NCBI GenBank assembly: GCA_030180135.1
Contig: CM058234.1
Location: 7,995,543-8,059,542 of the forward strand
DNA from: Orychophragmus violaceus
Lineage: Eukaryota; Streptophyta; Magnoliopsida; Brassicales; Brassicaceae
Length of the DNA stretch: 64,000 nucleotides
Direction of reading: 5' to 3'
This document shows positions 10,500-22,469 of the stretch, one piece after another. The notes beneath the pieces were generated by a model, which was not told the origin of the DNA, did no database searches, and saw only the letters and a list, made by a program, of their open reading frames with translations. The position numbers and the translations under genes were made by a program. Position 1 is the stretch's first letter. Each line of letters opens with the position of its first letter.

Positions 10500-11275
10500 G
10501 GTCAATCGTATCGAGTTTAGAGAGAGAAAGTCGCTCTAGCTTCTCTCTACTTCTTTCTCACCACCGTCTTTCCTCGCGCCGATCTCTTCCGGCGGAGCGA
10601 GAGGGTTCCCTTTTCTTTCTTTTTTTCGCCATGGATCTTCTCTCCTCGACGATGCTTTCTTCGATTCCGGTGGCTGTGGCATGGTTTTGTTCGTCCTGTT
10701 ATCACAGCGGTTCGTCGGATTTCTTGTGGGTTGATTATATGTGCAGATCCGGTCTTTTGAGGACGAATCCGGCGAAGCTTTCTCCAGATCTGAAGTCGTT
10801 GGTATCCGGCGAAGCCTGTCTTGAGGGTATGAATCTCTGAAACCTTTAGTAAGCCACTGAGGGTGTAGGCGTGAAAGAGGTGACGGAGGCGACCTTGTGG
10901 TGACGGTGATGGGATTCCCGGATCCAATCTACTCTCTTTTCAGGTAGAACTTCGGTAAATAAAGCTCCTTCGACATGTATTATGGGCATAGCCCTTCGCT
11001 GTTCTGCTTGGCTGCTTTTTCAGGTGGTGGCGGCGTCTTGACGGCAATGATTCTCGGCGTAGTAGGCGGTTTCTCTCCCTGGCGTGGTCTCTTCCGATGT
11101 CGGCGGCGGCGTTGGTCTTGTTTACCTCAGCTTGTTGGGTCGGCTTTTGTGGGCCATTAGGGCCGAATGTTTGTTAGTCGGGTCCATTTGAAGTTTTATA
11201 ATTGGCTTCTATATTATTTATTGTTTTCTTGTAAAAAAAATTCTTTATTAATGAAAACCCTTTATCAAAAAAAAA
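10500..11275 (+). mobile_element. Retroposon-like block with poly(A) end
   Basis: A GC-rich block beginning near CTCTAGCTTCTCTCTACTTC that grades into TTTATTAATGAAAACCC and ends in an A-rich tail at about 11265-11275. The asymmetric layout (GC-rich head, AATAAA-poor tail, terminal A run, no intact ORF) recalls non-autonomous non-LTR retroposons such as Brassicaceae Sadhu or SINE/LINE derivatives. Family identity and the 5' boundary are unproven. Confidence 0.3.
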
Positions 11276-11381
11276 GTTTATACAGCTGAAAAACAACATC
11301 CGAAAACTATAAAGGAGCTAAAATCTCATAAAATATTAAGGAAATATGTAGAAAGAGGCCACATCCATGACACTGTGCAAC

Positions 11382-12720
11382 TTTTTTTTTTTTTTGGTAA
11401 AAATGTTAAATTTTATTACCGTTTTTGATTTTTTACAGAATACAGGAAGAACGAAGAAGACAGATTAACAAAAATAAAGCTAAAAAACAGCCACGACTTA
11501 CTTAATAACGATACAACTAATGGTACTGTTCGGCCCGATTGAAGAGAAATGAAATCCGAATCAATTCTGGAGAGGAGAGCAGCAATCAGACGAGCAACCG
11601 TCGACCACCCCGCTTTTGCCATAACTCCAAAGAGCTAGAATTCCCGTCATAGTTTCCACGAGCATCTCCTAAGGCCAGCCCTCAAAACCTCAAATGAAGA
11701 ACACCTACAGCTTCTCCGGAAACTAACGGAGTCTCCGTGGCCTATGACGGACTAATTTGTCGCTGTCGACAAGGGAGCCCAAGCGGGCCGTCGAAGTGTC
11801 AACTCCGATTACCATCTCGAGTAAGCTCGTCACTCTAAGACCAGCTCCCACAGGAACAAAATTAGCCGCCATAAAAACCTCGGCGCCTCTACATCTCCTA
11901 TCCAGAATTGACCCACCAACAATACCGTTTTTAACAGGAGCCAATCAGAGCACGAACCGATAACCACTTCATTTCACGCATCAAGACTGACTTAAAAACC
12001 ACCGACAAGGGAGACCCGAGCCACACCGATGGAGCCAGCACCGGAGCTACGCCGAGATATCGGAGAGCTGCCGCCGAGCCACTTGACTTACCATCGCCGG
12101 GAAACCGCACCTGTGGGACCTCGCAACCGGCAGAGCGCGAGCCACCTCGATGAGCTTGCCACGAGACAAGAGCCGCCGCCGACCCACTCATTTGCGGACG
12201 AGGATCCGTCCTCAAGATCCATCGGCCGCCGCTAAGAAGGAAGGAGGAAAGCTCCGCCTAGAACCACCACTAAGCCGGACCAGAAGAGAAGAGGGAGAAC
12301 CACCTCACCACTGGAATCCGTCACTGAGCACGCCCACGCTGGAGCTAAAGACACGCCGAGGGATAACACCGGGAGGGAAAAATTTGTCGACCACGAACGG
12401 TGAAACAGATCTCAGACGAAGAAACAAGGCGGAAGAGGCAGAGTTGCCGATGAAAGCACGACGCCTCACCTCCACCGCAGCCACCACGACACTGCAGAGC
12501 TCGCGCCGCCTGCACAAGAGGACCGTCGACATCCGCTCCGCCGCAACCAACAAAACCGACGGATCCCAAAAGAAAAAAGAACAAGAGCAAACAACAGGCG
12601 ACAAGAGCCGAGAGATTAGCACCGGTGCCGGATCGAGATCTGGATCTAAGAAAAACCCCCTTGGCAGCGGCGAAGAGAAAAGGAGAAAGAGTACTGAAGC
12701 AAGAAAATCACGAAGAAACC
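11382..12720 (-). mobile_element. Retroposon-like block, opposite orientation
   Basis: Starts on the plus strand with a T run (11382-11395) followed by GGTAAAAATG, which on the minus strand is a 3' poly(A) end. A GC-rich body runs to about 12720. Short frames on both strands are compositionally biased (Arg/Ser/Thr rich) and resemble no protein I know. The layout mirrors the block at 10500-11275, suggesting two members of one retroposon type in tail-to-tail orientation. No target duplication was found. Confidence 0.3.
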
Positions 12721-13570
12721 ATAATATTTTCCTTCTATTAATTAATTCTATTGTTAAACACTCACTCTCATTTTACTTTTTAAATTTGAAAATAAGAAGG
12801 AAAGTATAATTGTAAATTTTGTAATCCTCAGTCGTTACGAGCAAACTAAAAGTACAAAAGATTCCACAAAGTGAAAACAACAGTGAAAGTGAAAACGGAA
12901 TTTTGTGCATATTGTAATAGATACAACAATAAATCAAGCATGCTAATGAACAATCAACAATTTTATAATCATTTATCAAAGATCCCTTTTGATTTGTAGG
13001 GATGGCTCTTGGTTGATAAAGTCATCATACCTCGAAAATCGTTGCATTATCATTACCTAAACTATTACCATTTGTCTCTTTATAATTACTCTTATAATTT
13101 TTAAACACTATTCGGAAAAGTGTTACTATTTCAATATTGCTTTGATCAAACATCCCTCCACATAGTGCAATTTTATATAACAATTAAATCGAGCCCACTC
13201 TACTTATAAGATTATAGGGATAGTCCATAAGTTCGTAGATATGATCATAACTTTCGACCAAAAAAAAAAAAGATCATAACTATAAGAAAAAAAAAACATA
13301 ATATCGAACTTTAATTTCATGGTTTAACGTTGAGGCGATATGACATTTTTTGTGTTCATGACTTGGGAGAGGTAAATGTATATATTAAATAACGAATTGT
13401 TAGTAGAGTGAGCTAGCAGAAAAAAAAAAAAAATCTAATGATGCTCCTAATTCCATATCTTGTTATCGTTGTCCTAATTATCTCTTAACTATGTTTTTTT
13501 TTTTTTTGTTAAAGGGTTTACTCTTAACTATGTTTTTTAGATCAAACTTGACTGATACTAAACTTACAAT
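12721..13570. other. AT-rich intergenic, no gene seen
   Basis: AT-rich DNA with several poly(A) and poly(T) runs. No coding frame, RNA gene or bounded element was recognised. Confidence 0.5.
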
Positions 13571-13808
13571 GGGTCCGATTGGTGAATAAAAGCGGAACGA
13601 TTATATTAGCGGTTAGCGAAAGTGGTAAGCGGTTGAATAGTGCAAAACTGTAAGTGAAAGCTGTTAACAAAAGTTGTAAGCGAAAGCGGTAACAAAAAAA
13701 AGCTGAGAGTGACCATTTTCACTGTTGCTTATGATAAAGTTTTCGTGATTGGTAACAAAAAAATGGTATGACTCTAACGCTTTTACTGTTCATACACCAA
13801 TCATACCC
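13571..13808. mobile_element. Small MITE with 14-bp inverted termini
   Basis: 238 bp with ends GGGTCCGATTGGTG (13571-13584) and CACCAATCATACCC (13795-13808). The second is the inverted complement of the first with two mismatches. A 3-bp AAT repeat flanks both sides. Internal AGCGGTAACAAAAA and AGCGGTTAGCG-like motifs repeat. The termini resemble those of the element at 47481-48525, so both may belong to one Harbinger- or hAT-related group. Confidence 0.6.
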
Positions 13809-14080
13809 AATAACAGTTTAGGAGATTACATGAACTGGTGTGAGTAGGTCTGTCTGTAGTTTGTAGAAAATAGTGGTGAAAATTTGGGAACACTCCATTT
13901 TGGTTTGTCATAATCATTGCCAAATTTTGAAAAAGTCTGAATGAAATTTTGCGTGATCATTGATGGTCAAACGTGAAAATTCTTAAAAGTTAGAACTACT
14001 TACTTATTTTATTTTTACCACAAATCAACATAGCTTGTGTCTTTCCATATGTTGACACATCAACATTTTAAATTTATGAG
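13809..14080. other. Intergenic, nothing recognised
   Basis: AT-rich spacer between the MITE and the tandem repeat array; no feature seen. Confidence 0.4.
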
Positions 14081-15925
14081 GATGTGATACATCAATTAAT
14101 GAAAAAATTTAAAAACCAATCAAAACAAAACAAAAATACACATCACTTAGCACATCAATTCATGAAAAATCTGAAAAGCTAATCAAAACATAACAAAAAT
14201 ACACATCATAATTCTAAGTGGTTAGGTTTAGTAGTGGACATTCGATTATCACGTTCGGTTCAGTTTAGACTTTTCGGTTTTCAGAATTTAGAAAAATAGA
14301 TTTTATTCATGTTCGAAGTATAATTCGGTTTGTTTCGGTTCGGTTTGAGTTTTTAGAATTCAAAACTATCAAGCTCTAAAAAAATAAGTTCACATTCGAG
14401 ATTAAATAATATTTTTTGGGATTTTAACAAAACATATAAGAAAAAAATAATCTACTAATTTAATTAAGATTATAGATTTCTAATATAATTTATATATGTA
14501 GTTAAAATATAAATATTAAGTGAATTTTATTAAGTTCAGTTCGGTTTTATATAATATAGTTTGGTTCGGTTCAATATTAGTTTATTTTTATATAGTATAT
14601 ATACTATTGAGTTATTTTATAATTCAATTTGGTTTAGGTTCTAGAAATTTGGTTCAAGTTTAGAAAATTTGGTTCGGTTCTTTTAAAGTCGTAAGGATGT
14701 GACACATCAATTAATGAAAAAGTTAAAAAAACAATCAAAACAAAACAAAACAAAAATATACATCACTTAACACATAAATTAATAATTTTTTTGAAAATTC
14801 AACCAAAACATAACAAAAATACACATCATATTTTAATATGACTTATAAGCTTAAGTGATTAGGTTTAATGGTGGACATTCGATTATCGGATTTGGTTCGG
14901 TTTAGATTTTTCGGTTTACGGGATTTAGAAAATAGATCTTTTTCAAGTTTAAACTATAATTCGGTTTGTTTCGGTTCGGTTTGAGTTTTTAGAATTTGAA
15001 AAATTTTGAGTTCTAAAAAATAACTTCACATTCGAGATGAAATAATAATTTGTGTTTGGATTTTAACAAAACATATAAGAAAAAAGAATCTACTAATTTA
15101 ATTAATAGATTTTAATGCAATTTCTATATTTAATTAAAATTTTAATATTAAGTTAATTTTATTAAGTTCAGTTCGGTTTATATATAATATAGTTTGATTC
15201 GGTTCAATATTAGTTTATTTTTATATAGTATATACTATTGGTTTATTTTATAATTCAATTTGGTTTGGATTCTAGAAATATGGTTCAAAATTGAAATTTT
15301 TTATCCGGTTCATTTTAAAGTCGTGACGATGTGACACATCAATTAATAAAAAATTAAAAATCAATCAAAACAACACATCAATTAATGAAAAATTTGAAAA
15401 GTCAATCAAAACATAACAAAAATACACATCATATTCTAATATGACTAATAAGCTTAAGTGGCTAGGTTTAATGGTAGACATTCAAATATCGAGTTTGGTT
15501 CGGTTTACACTTTTTGGTTTTCGGGATTTAGAAAATAGATCTTATTCAGGTTTGAAATATAATTCGGTCTGTTTTGTTTCGGTTCAAGTATTTAGAATTT
15601 CAAAAATTTGAGTTCTAAAAAATAACTTCACATTCGATATTAACTAATAATTTGTTTTTGGATTTTAAAAAACATATAAGAAAAAATAATCTACTAATTT
15701 ATTTAAGATTATAGATTTTTAATATAATTTCTATATGCAATTAAAATATTAATATTAAGTAAATTTTATTAAGTTGAGTTTTTTTTATATAATATAGTTT
15801 AGTTCGGTTCCATATTAGTTTATTTTTATATAGTATATATACTACTGAATTATTTTATAATTCAATTTGGTTAGGGTTCTAGAAATTTGGTTCGAATTTT
15901 AAAATTTTTGTTCGGATCGTTTCCT
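14081..15925 (+). repeat. Three-copy tandem repeat of about 620 bp
   Basis: Three diverged head-to-tail units start at GATGTGAYAC: 14081, 14696 and 15328 (spacings 615 and 632 bp). Each has CACATCAATTAATGAAAAA near the start, then ATACACATCA, GTGGTTAGGTTTA, a TTCGGTTCGGTTT block, AAACATATAAGAAAAAA and an AGTTCAGTTCGGTTT-type stretch before the next unit. Unit 3 carries an extra partial copy of the unit start. No coding frame survives. It may be a local tandem duplication of an old transposon fragment. Confidence 0.8.
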
Positions 15926-16603
15926 TTCTCTTATTTAGTTTATGACATTTTAGTTTATTTATAAATTTCAAGAAATTGAGAAAGAGTTTGTCAAATATGA
16001 ACGGAGATATGACAACTTTTATATGTAAATTAATTAGAAGTTTGCGATTTAATAAAAAACGAAAATATCCATCTAGAGAAACAACGAGAGAAAGGATCCA
16101 ACTCGGGCACACACACGTTATAATATATTTACAACAAGATGTGAACCTAAACTTTTTTAAAAAAAAATGTGAACCTAAACTTTTTTTAAAAAAAAATGTG
16201 AACCTAAACTTAAAATGACTTAGTTACCCAAATTCAGAGGTTCAAAACTAACATGGAAAATATATGATGGTTAAACTTAAATAATTTTTGTTACTTTATC
16301 CATTTTTGTGTGTTTTCGTCCTTAAGATCTTACAAATTTCAAAAGTCTTGAATAACTTATTTCATCTTTAGAACTACAAATATGTTGCAAACACATAGTA
16401 TTCTTTTGATGTAGACACTAATTATAATCTTCTTCTTTGATATTATTTATTAGTTTATCGATTGTTTTGTACAGCCGGTTCACGGTATCATCCAAATAGA
16501 AATATAAAACTAGGTCTGTAACCTTTTGTTAAAAAGAGAATAATTCAACATGTTATGGTTTATGGTTTCAAAATATGGATTTTTTTTCTAGTTCATGTCC
16601 GAC
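15926..16603. repeat. AT-rich spacer with 3x31-bp repeat at 16138-16212
   Basis: Inside this otherwise featureless stretch, ATGTGAACCTAAACTTTTTT followed by an A run occurs three times in tandem at 16138-16212 with a period near 31 bp. Nothing else was recognised. Confidence 0.6.

Positions 16604-16680
<77 letters not shown>
16604..16680. repeat. (TTA)n microsatellite
   Basis: An uninterrupted TTA/ATT trinucleotide run of about 25 units, long enough to be length-polymorphic. Confidence 0.97.
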
Positions 16681-18296
16681 GTGTGGTGGTACTAAAACAT
16701 TTGTTAATTAATATAATAGCATTTGCGATTTTAATTTTTGTAGGCTAAAATTTTTCTCTAAAATGACCCTACATGTATTTGTTAGAAAAAAATAATTACA
16801 AGATGCCATTACTATTTTATTTTCACATCAGCAAAAACGAATTTATTTACGAAAATGCCACTTTCCCGGAATAATAAATCCGCACGGATTTATGACATTA
16901 TTTGTTACAGATTTAATAAATCTGCACGGAGTTATTTTCTTTTGTTGCTGATTTATTGTCTTTATTGCAGAGTTTTATAAATCTGTAACACGTTAAAAGG
17001 TTTTGGAAAATTACTTTACTAGCATCATAATGTTACAAATTTTTAACCGTTACAGATTTATGTTTTTTTTTCTGCTGATGTGGCACAGATTTATATTAAC
17101 GTGTTGCAGATTTTTGCAGATTTTCCAGATTTGTTTCCTTAGTTTTGAATAAATCTGGAATTTCATGTTAGAGATTTGTGTTACGTGTTACAGATTTATT
17201 AAAGTCCGCAACAAAGAAAATTATTAAAATTAATTACTATTGTAACACTGCTATGTTACAGACTTTCTCTCTTTGTAGCAGATTTGTTTTCATTGTTACG
17301 GATTTATGTAATGTTAGATATTGATTTTAATGTTACGGATTTATTGAAGCTGTACATAATTCGAATAATTGTTGTCTGATATTTTCCTGATTTTTAGTAA
17401 CCGTTTATGGTAACTAAATATTTAATTAATAAATTCAGTATTTGGCAAAAAAAGATAACCAACAAAAAAACCTTTTTCAATTAATTTCTTATTTAAACAA
17501 TTTATTTATTATTTTTTGTTTTAAACTTTTTACAAAATAAATTTAATAATAAAATAACCAACAAAATTTGTTTCTATTAATTTCTCATTTAAATGATTTA
17601 TTTATTATTTTTTATACTAAATTCTTGTATTCAAAATCAAAATAATAAAATATAAGATACAAAAAATAATTCTTATCAATTTTTTTATTTAAATTTTAGA
17701 TTTATTAAAACATTATGATGTATTTATTTCTTATTTTTTAAAACAATTTTTTAAAAAACAAAATTAGCCAAAAAATAATTTGTGTTAATTTATTTTTAAA
17801 TGATTTATTTATAAAATATATTTTGTATTCTTTTGGAATAACAAAAATTAACCATAAAAAATATATTTGTATTTTGTATTTAAATATTTTTATTAGTTTC
17901 TTACTATTTATTTTTAAACGAATTTATATTAATTATTTATTTTTTAAAAACGAATTAATATTAATTATTTATTTTTTTAAAACGAATTTATATTAATTAT
18001 TTATTTTTAAAAAACGAATTTATATAAATTATTTATTTTTAAAAATAAATTTATATTAATTATTTATTTTTTAAACTAATTCTATATTAATTATTTAAAA
18101 AATATATATTAATTGTTTATTTTACTTTAACGATTATGTATATTATTTCTTTAAAAAAAATAAGTTAAGGAAAGGACAATATAGTATTTTAAACCATTAT
18201 AGAATGCTACTTTAATAAAAAACACACCCTAATGCTACTCTAGTAATTAACCTTAAAATTTATGTTAACAGGAGTAATTTTCATTTATTATAATGT
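16681..18296. repeat. AT-rich repetitive DNA with tandem units at 17906-18105
   Basis: Very AT-rich. From 16850 to 17350 the motif ACAGATTTAT and its complement recur irregularly. From 17906 to 18105 a unit of about 33 bp (CGAATTTATATTAATTATTT plus a T run) repeats about six times. The flanks (CTAAAATGACCCTACATG at 16758 and AATGCTAC..ACACACCCTAATGCTAC near 18207-18237) could be ends of an old Mutator-like element, but no clean inverted repeat or target duplication was found. Confidence 0.5.
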
Positions 18297-18520
18297 CTAG
18301 TTTAAGTACGATAGGAAAAGCTGGCATATATTTGTTTTGGATTTTTCTGATGTGAGATTTGGTTTGTTTAATTCAAATAATCGTCTCCTCAAACCAACAT
18401 CCACATATATCTTTAAAATCTTTTCCAATGAAACCTGACATTCATCTTGCATCACCGTTTTTAATGGAACTTGCTGCATAATGTTCTACACTGTCAGGAA
18501 GACTTTTGATACAAAGCCTT
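18297..18520 (-). other. Unidentified coding-like fragment, split by Copia-2
   Basis: The minus strand reads without stops for about 60 codons at 18297-18479 (QQVPLKTVMQDECQVSLEKI.. type composition). I recognise no family. The host sequence resumes after Copia-2 at 25594-25705, and again after Copia-1 at 44174. It may be a remnant of an old gene or transposon that became an insertion hot spot. Confidence 0.25.
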
Positions 18521-19277
18521 TGTAGGAAATCCGAGCCAATTCTACCAGATTCAGAATTCTCGCGAGTTCCCGATAGCCTAGGATCTAGGGTCTAGTTAAT
18601 TGAATCCTTACCGATCTAGCGTTTACCTTGTTCTGGCAGCGGAAGAATGAGCAAGTAAACGAGATCTCCAGCGCCTCTATTGCTGCGCCTCTATCGTAGT
18701 CCACACGCACACAAGTTAGAATCGCCGGGTTGCTAGCGCCGGGAATCGGATCTCTTGGGATTTGTGAGTTTTCTAGAGAAAGAGAATCAGTTTTTCTGTC
18801 AAGAACAAACTGTCTGTGACGGCACGCACCTTTAGGTCGAAATATAAAACTCGCTTATATATTGACCTTGAAGTAAACCGAAACATCAGTTTCGCCTTCG
18901 TGTCGACCGATACACCTATTGGTGTCGCCTTCGTGTCGACCGATACACCTATTGGTGTCGATCGACACAAGTCTTGTATCGATCGATGCACCAATGGTAT
19001 CGATCGACACATCTCTTAAAACACTATATCAATGTGTATCCAATACACATTGATCCGATCATATGCCAATGATCAATCCCATACCAAGTGCATCCAACTT
19101 GCTTAGGTGTGTGACCCTGTAGGTTCACACGATGCTGGAAATGAGTTACAACTCATTTATCATAAGCGGTTTCTAGCAAAACATTATGACTACCTAGTAT
19201 CACATGAATTGTCCGATCTCGACAATACAACTATCTCTAGAGTTCGTACAATGTGATTTCAGGACATAATCCCAACA
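18521..19277 (-). repeat. Copia-2 3' LTR
   Basis: 757 bp. It is longer than its partner because of a 33-bp duplication around CCTTCGTGTCGACCGATAC (18894-18959) and a 7-bp insertion near 18760. It contains the CGATCG palindrome cluster. Confidence 0.93.
18899..19013. promoter_or_regulatory. CGATCG palindrome cluster, Copia-2 3' LTR
   Basis: Palindromes of the type TGTGTCGATCGACACA and TGTATCGATCGATGCA, three with a perfect CGATCG core 21 bp apart, plus two degenerate CGACCG copies created by a 33-bp duplication absent from the other LTR. Confidence 0.75.
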
Positions 19278-20071
19278 ATCTCCCACTTGTACTGGAATCA
19301 CCTATTCCTATAATCCCTTCGTCTCTATATCTCGATTTGGCATAAGGCAAGAGACTGTGTCATCCTTATTATAGCCAACATCCTGTTCATCGAATTTCTG
19401 ATCTATACTGATTAAACAAACGACTGACAATCACCTCGTTTGAGCACGGCCATGCATTTTCTCAGTATCAAATCTTCGATGGGCCCTGAGATATTTATCT
19501 CCCGTTGTTACAGGAGGGACAAATCCCATCTTGTTCCATCCCTGTTTCTACACATACTTCATGATACGCACAAGCGATGCCGTTATAGCCGCCAGTTACG
19601 GAACGACGTTTGACAAGGTCAACACGAACCAATTCATATGCTAGAAAGCATGATGAACTCAGGTCTAAGGACTATACTCTATAGTCGTAATGAGAACCTC
19701 CCATGACACTGATACATCTATCTTGTGGAGTTCTCATTAAGCGGGTCATGTCCGATTATATGTTCACCAACATATGTCTATGTGACTGACTGTGATAATC
19801 ATATCATTGACTCCATGAAACTTAGTCCAACAGTCACCTCACATACTAGTCTCGCACGGTTATTGGTGCCCCACTTCAACAACCTCGACTAGGGACAATC
19901 ATAATTTATGTCATCTCTTACTTATAGGGTTTCATGATCAAGTCCTCAACTTGATGACCTATACGATGATCATAAAATACTTTGGGACTATTATTTAATT
20001 ATCCAATAATTAAATAATACTGATGTCAGTTTGACTTACAGAAACACTACCAAAACATGTCTATGTGAAGT
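19278..20071 (-). other. Copia-2 3' noncoding region, conserved with Copia-3
   Basis: About 800 bp between the pol remnant and the 3' LTR. It aligns by eye along most of its length to 52834-53654 of Copia-3, including CCCTGAGATATTTATCTCCC, a GGAGGGACAAATCCC block and TTATAGCCGCCAGTTACGG. No coding frame exists in either. Its conservation while pol decays suggests a role in RNA packaging, export or plus-strand priming. Confidence 0.7.
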
Positions 20072-22060
20072 TTACAACATAACTAAAGTTGCTCCCACTG
20101 GAATCAAGATCATCTCTTCAGATATCTTATACCTACAGCACTCAGAATAAATTCCGTGCTTAGGTTGTGGGAGGGACTGCGGTGTTCTTGTTTGGAACAA
20201 TTCCAACAAACCACACCGCCATTCAGATAAAAGCGTTATTCTACGGTCCGCTGCTTGGAGCCTTTCCAACAGTCAGCACCGCTATTCAGACAAAGAGACA
20301 TGACCAGGTGGGAACCGGGAATCGTCTTTGTCCGTCCAACTACTTTCAACTGGTTCGTCACTTCCTCAGTTCACCACGAAACTATCCTTAGAGTTCTTTA
20401 AATACTTGGGATATTTCTGGCAACTGATCAATGACTCCTACCGGAACATTTTGGTATTTTCCCGTCATGCTATATGCGTAAGTTGCATTTAGACGGGCGC
20501 AAAATATGGCATTCATGACGGATTCTACTGCGTCAGCATTAGCAATCACACTCATTAATATTAGTTCAGATAGTGTTCAAAACACTTCTTCTTGCTAATA
20601 TTGTTACCAGCTCAGCAAGTGTCTAAGACGCTGCATCTCGCTCGGATAATTGCCATAAGACCTTTGGTATGAAGCCATTCTTGGAATCAAGCGTATTAGA
20701 TCTGTCCAATACCTTATCAATATAAGGATTTTGACACGATCCAATTAGCTACTCTGATCCATTCCAATGGATCCTTATTCCAAGAATTCACGCGGCTTCT
20801 CCCATGTCTTTCATTAAACTTGACTTCCGACCCAAATCTTAACAAGACTTTAGCGTCGGGACGTCATTTATGAGATTCAAGTATGTAATCTACATACTGT
20901 GTGAGAATTGCCAATACGCTCCCACTAGTCTTCTTGTAAACGCATGGTTTCTTTTCTTTCTGATCAGGTCAAAACTTTTGACCACATTATCAGAATGTTG
21001 ATTCCAACTCCAAGATGTTCGCTTCAATCCAGAAATGAATCGGTGAAGCTAACATGCATACTCAGCCAATTTTCGGAGTTTGGGTTCACCATCGCTTCTT
21101 TGAATTTCGCATGTTCGTCACTTTTCAATGATCAACAGATCACGACAATTGATTACGAGAAATCACTCTCGAGTTAGTGACGGATCCTTTCGGATCTGCG
21201 AATTTCAGGCTCCACAGATGCAGATCCTACAGTACTTTGTAGATCTCACCGCTGCTCTCCCTTAACAGGTTGAACAGCTTACTGTGTTTATCGAATTTCT
21301 TCGATGTGTACTTTTACTCCCACTGTTCCTTTTGAAAGTATGATCTTTCTTAAAAGACACAGTTCTGGGCAACAAAAGTACTAAGCCTTGGTTTCCTCAG
21401 GACAACCAGCGAGGTATAACTTATCAGATATGGATTCAAGTTTGTTTGTTGACTACTGTCTTACACAAACCTTGCAATCTCAATTAATCAGGAAAAACGT
21501 ATTTGGAAATCACCCAGTCCACATCCAATGTGGTGTTTTTCACTGATTCCGATAGAAACCTTTTCTGCGCAAAGACAGACATCTTGGAACGTATTCTCAA
21601 ATCATCCATGGAGGATTCCTGTGACTCATCTTTGATCGGAGCATATCTAATAAGATCCGATTCATTATGTTAGATGATCACCCAATTCTTGACTCTAGTA
21701 TTTTCCTCCGCGATTCAATCGAGGATCTCAATACTTCTGTCAAATCGATTCTACACTTCATCTTGGAACTCCTCAAGGGATTCCTGCTCGTGTCTCATCA
21801 AACGAACACAGCAATACTTATTGATGCCATCAATAAGGTAATGAAGTATAGAATATTTCCTTTGGCAATAATGCTTGTTGAGCCGCATACATCAGTATGT
21901 GTAAGGCCCAATAAGCCTCTGGCCCGTTTCCTTTCAGCTCTGCCAAATGGGCCTTAGTCATTTGGTCCAGTGAACAGAATTCATATCTCAAATGATTAAA
22001 ATCAAATGAGTCCAAAACTATGGATTTACTGAATCCGCTCCACTCTTGTGGTTAAACGAC
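20072..22060 (-). pseudogene. Copia-2 pol remnant
   Basis: Minus-strand fragments matching Copia-3 pol in order: an integrase-region piece (about 22015-21830, including MTKAHLAEL) and scattered reverse transcriptase/RNase H pieces. The tail is at 20269-20072 and aligns to the Copia-3 C-terminus. Many stops, frameshifts and deletions separate them. No catalytic YVDD or RNase H core is readable, so it cannot supply enzymes. Confidence 0.75.
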
Positions 22061-22469
22061 TATACCTAAAAAAAGTCGAGTTCGAGTCATCAGACTTAAA
22101 CCGTTTGATATCTATGTTATATTCTAACTCATGTTGGTTTAAGACATAAAACCCATTCTAAACGGGGTGCTACCATTAAATATTTCATTAAGATCAAAAG
22201 GACAAAACTTGTCTTTATCAAAATGAAAAACATCCAAATTCTCAAAAGAAAATGAAAGACATTTTGCATATAGCAAGTACATGGTGGCAATTACTTAATT
22301 TCAAAAACCAAGTAGGAAAGGCTCCTACAAGTGGAGAATCTCTACGGCTCATGCAGCAACTATTGCTTCATACCAGACACGCAGTTCCACTTGTCCTTTC
22401 TTCAACGTTCTACTGTCGCTTAGGTCCTGCATATTTCAAAAATAACATTACCACAACTAGTATCCAATA

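Noticed and set aside
10441..11285. TTATACAG at both ends as a target duplication of the first retroposon-like block
   Set aside because: The left copy (10441-10448) lies about 50 bp before the apparent block start, and an 8-bp AT-rich match over such distances can be chance.
12150..12809. 219-codon plus-strand open frame
   Set aside because: Arg/Ser/Thr-rich product with no domain; competing frames exist on the other strand and it lies in a retroposon-like block with a poly(A) end on the minus strand.
16681..18296. A complete Mutator-like element
   Set aside because: Suggestive edge motifs but no inverted repeat pair or 9-11 bp duplication could be confirmed.
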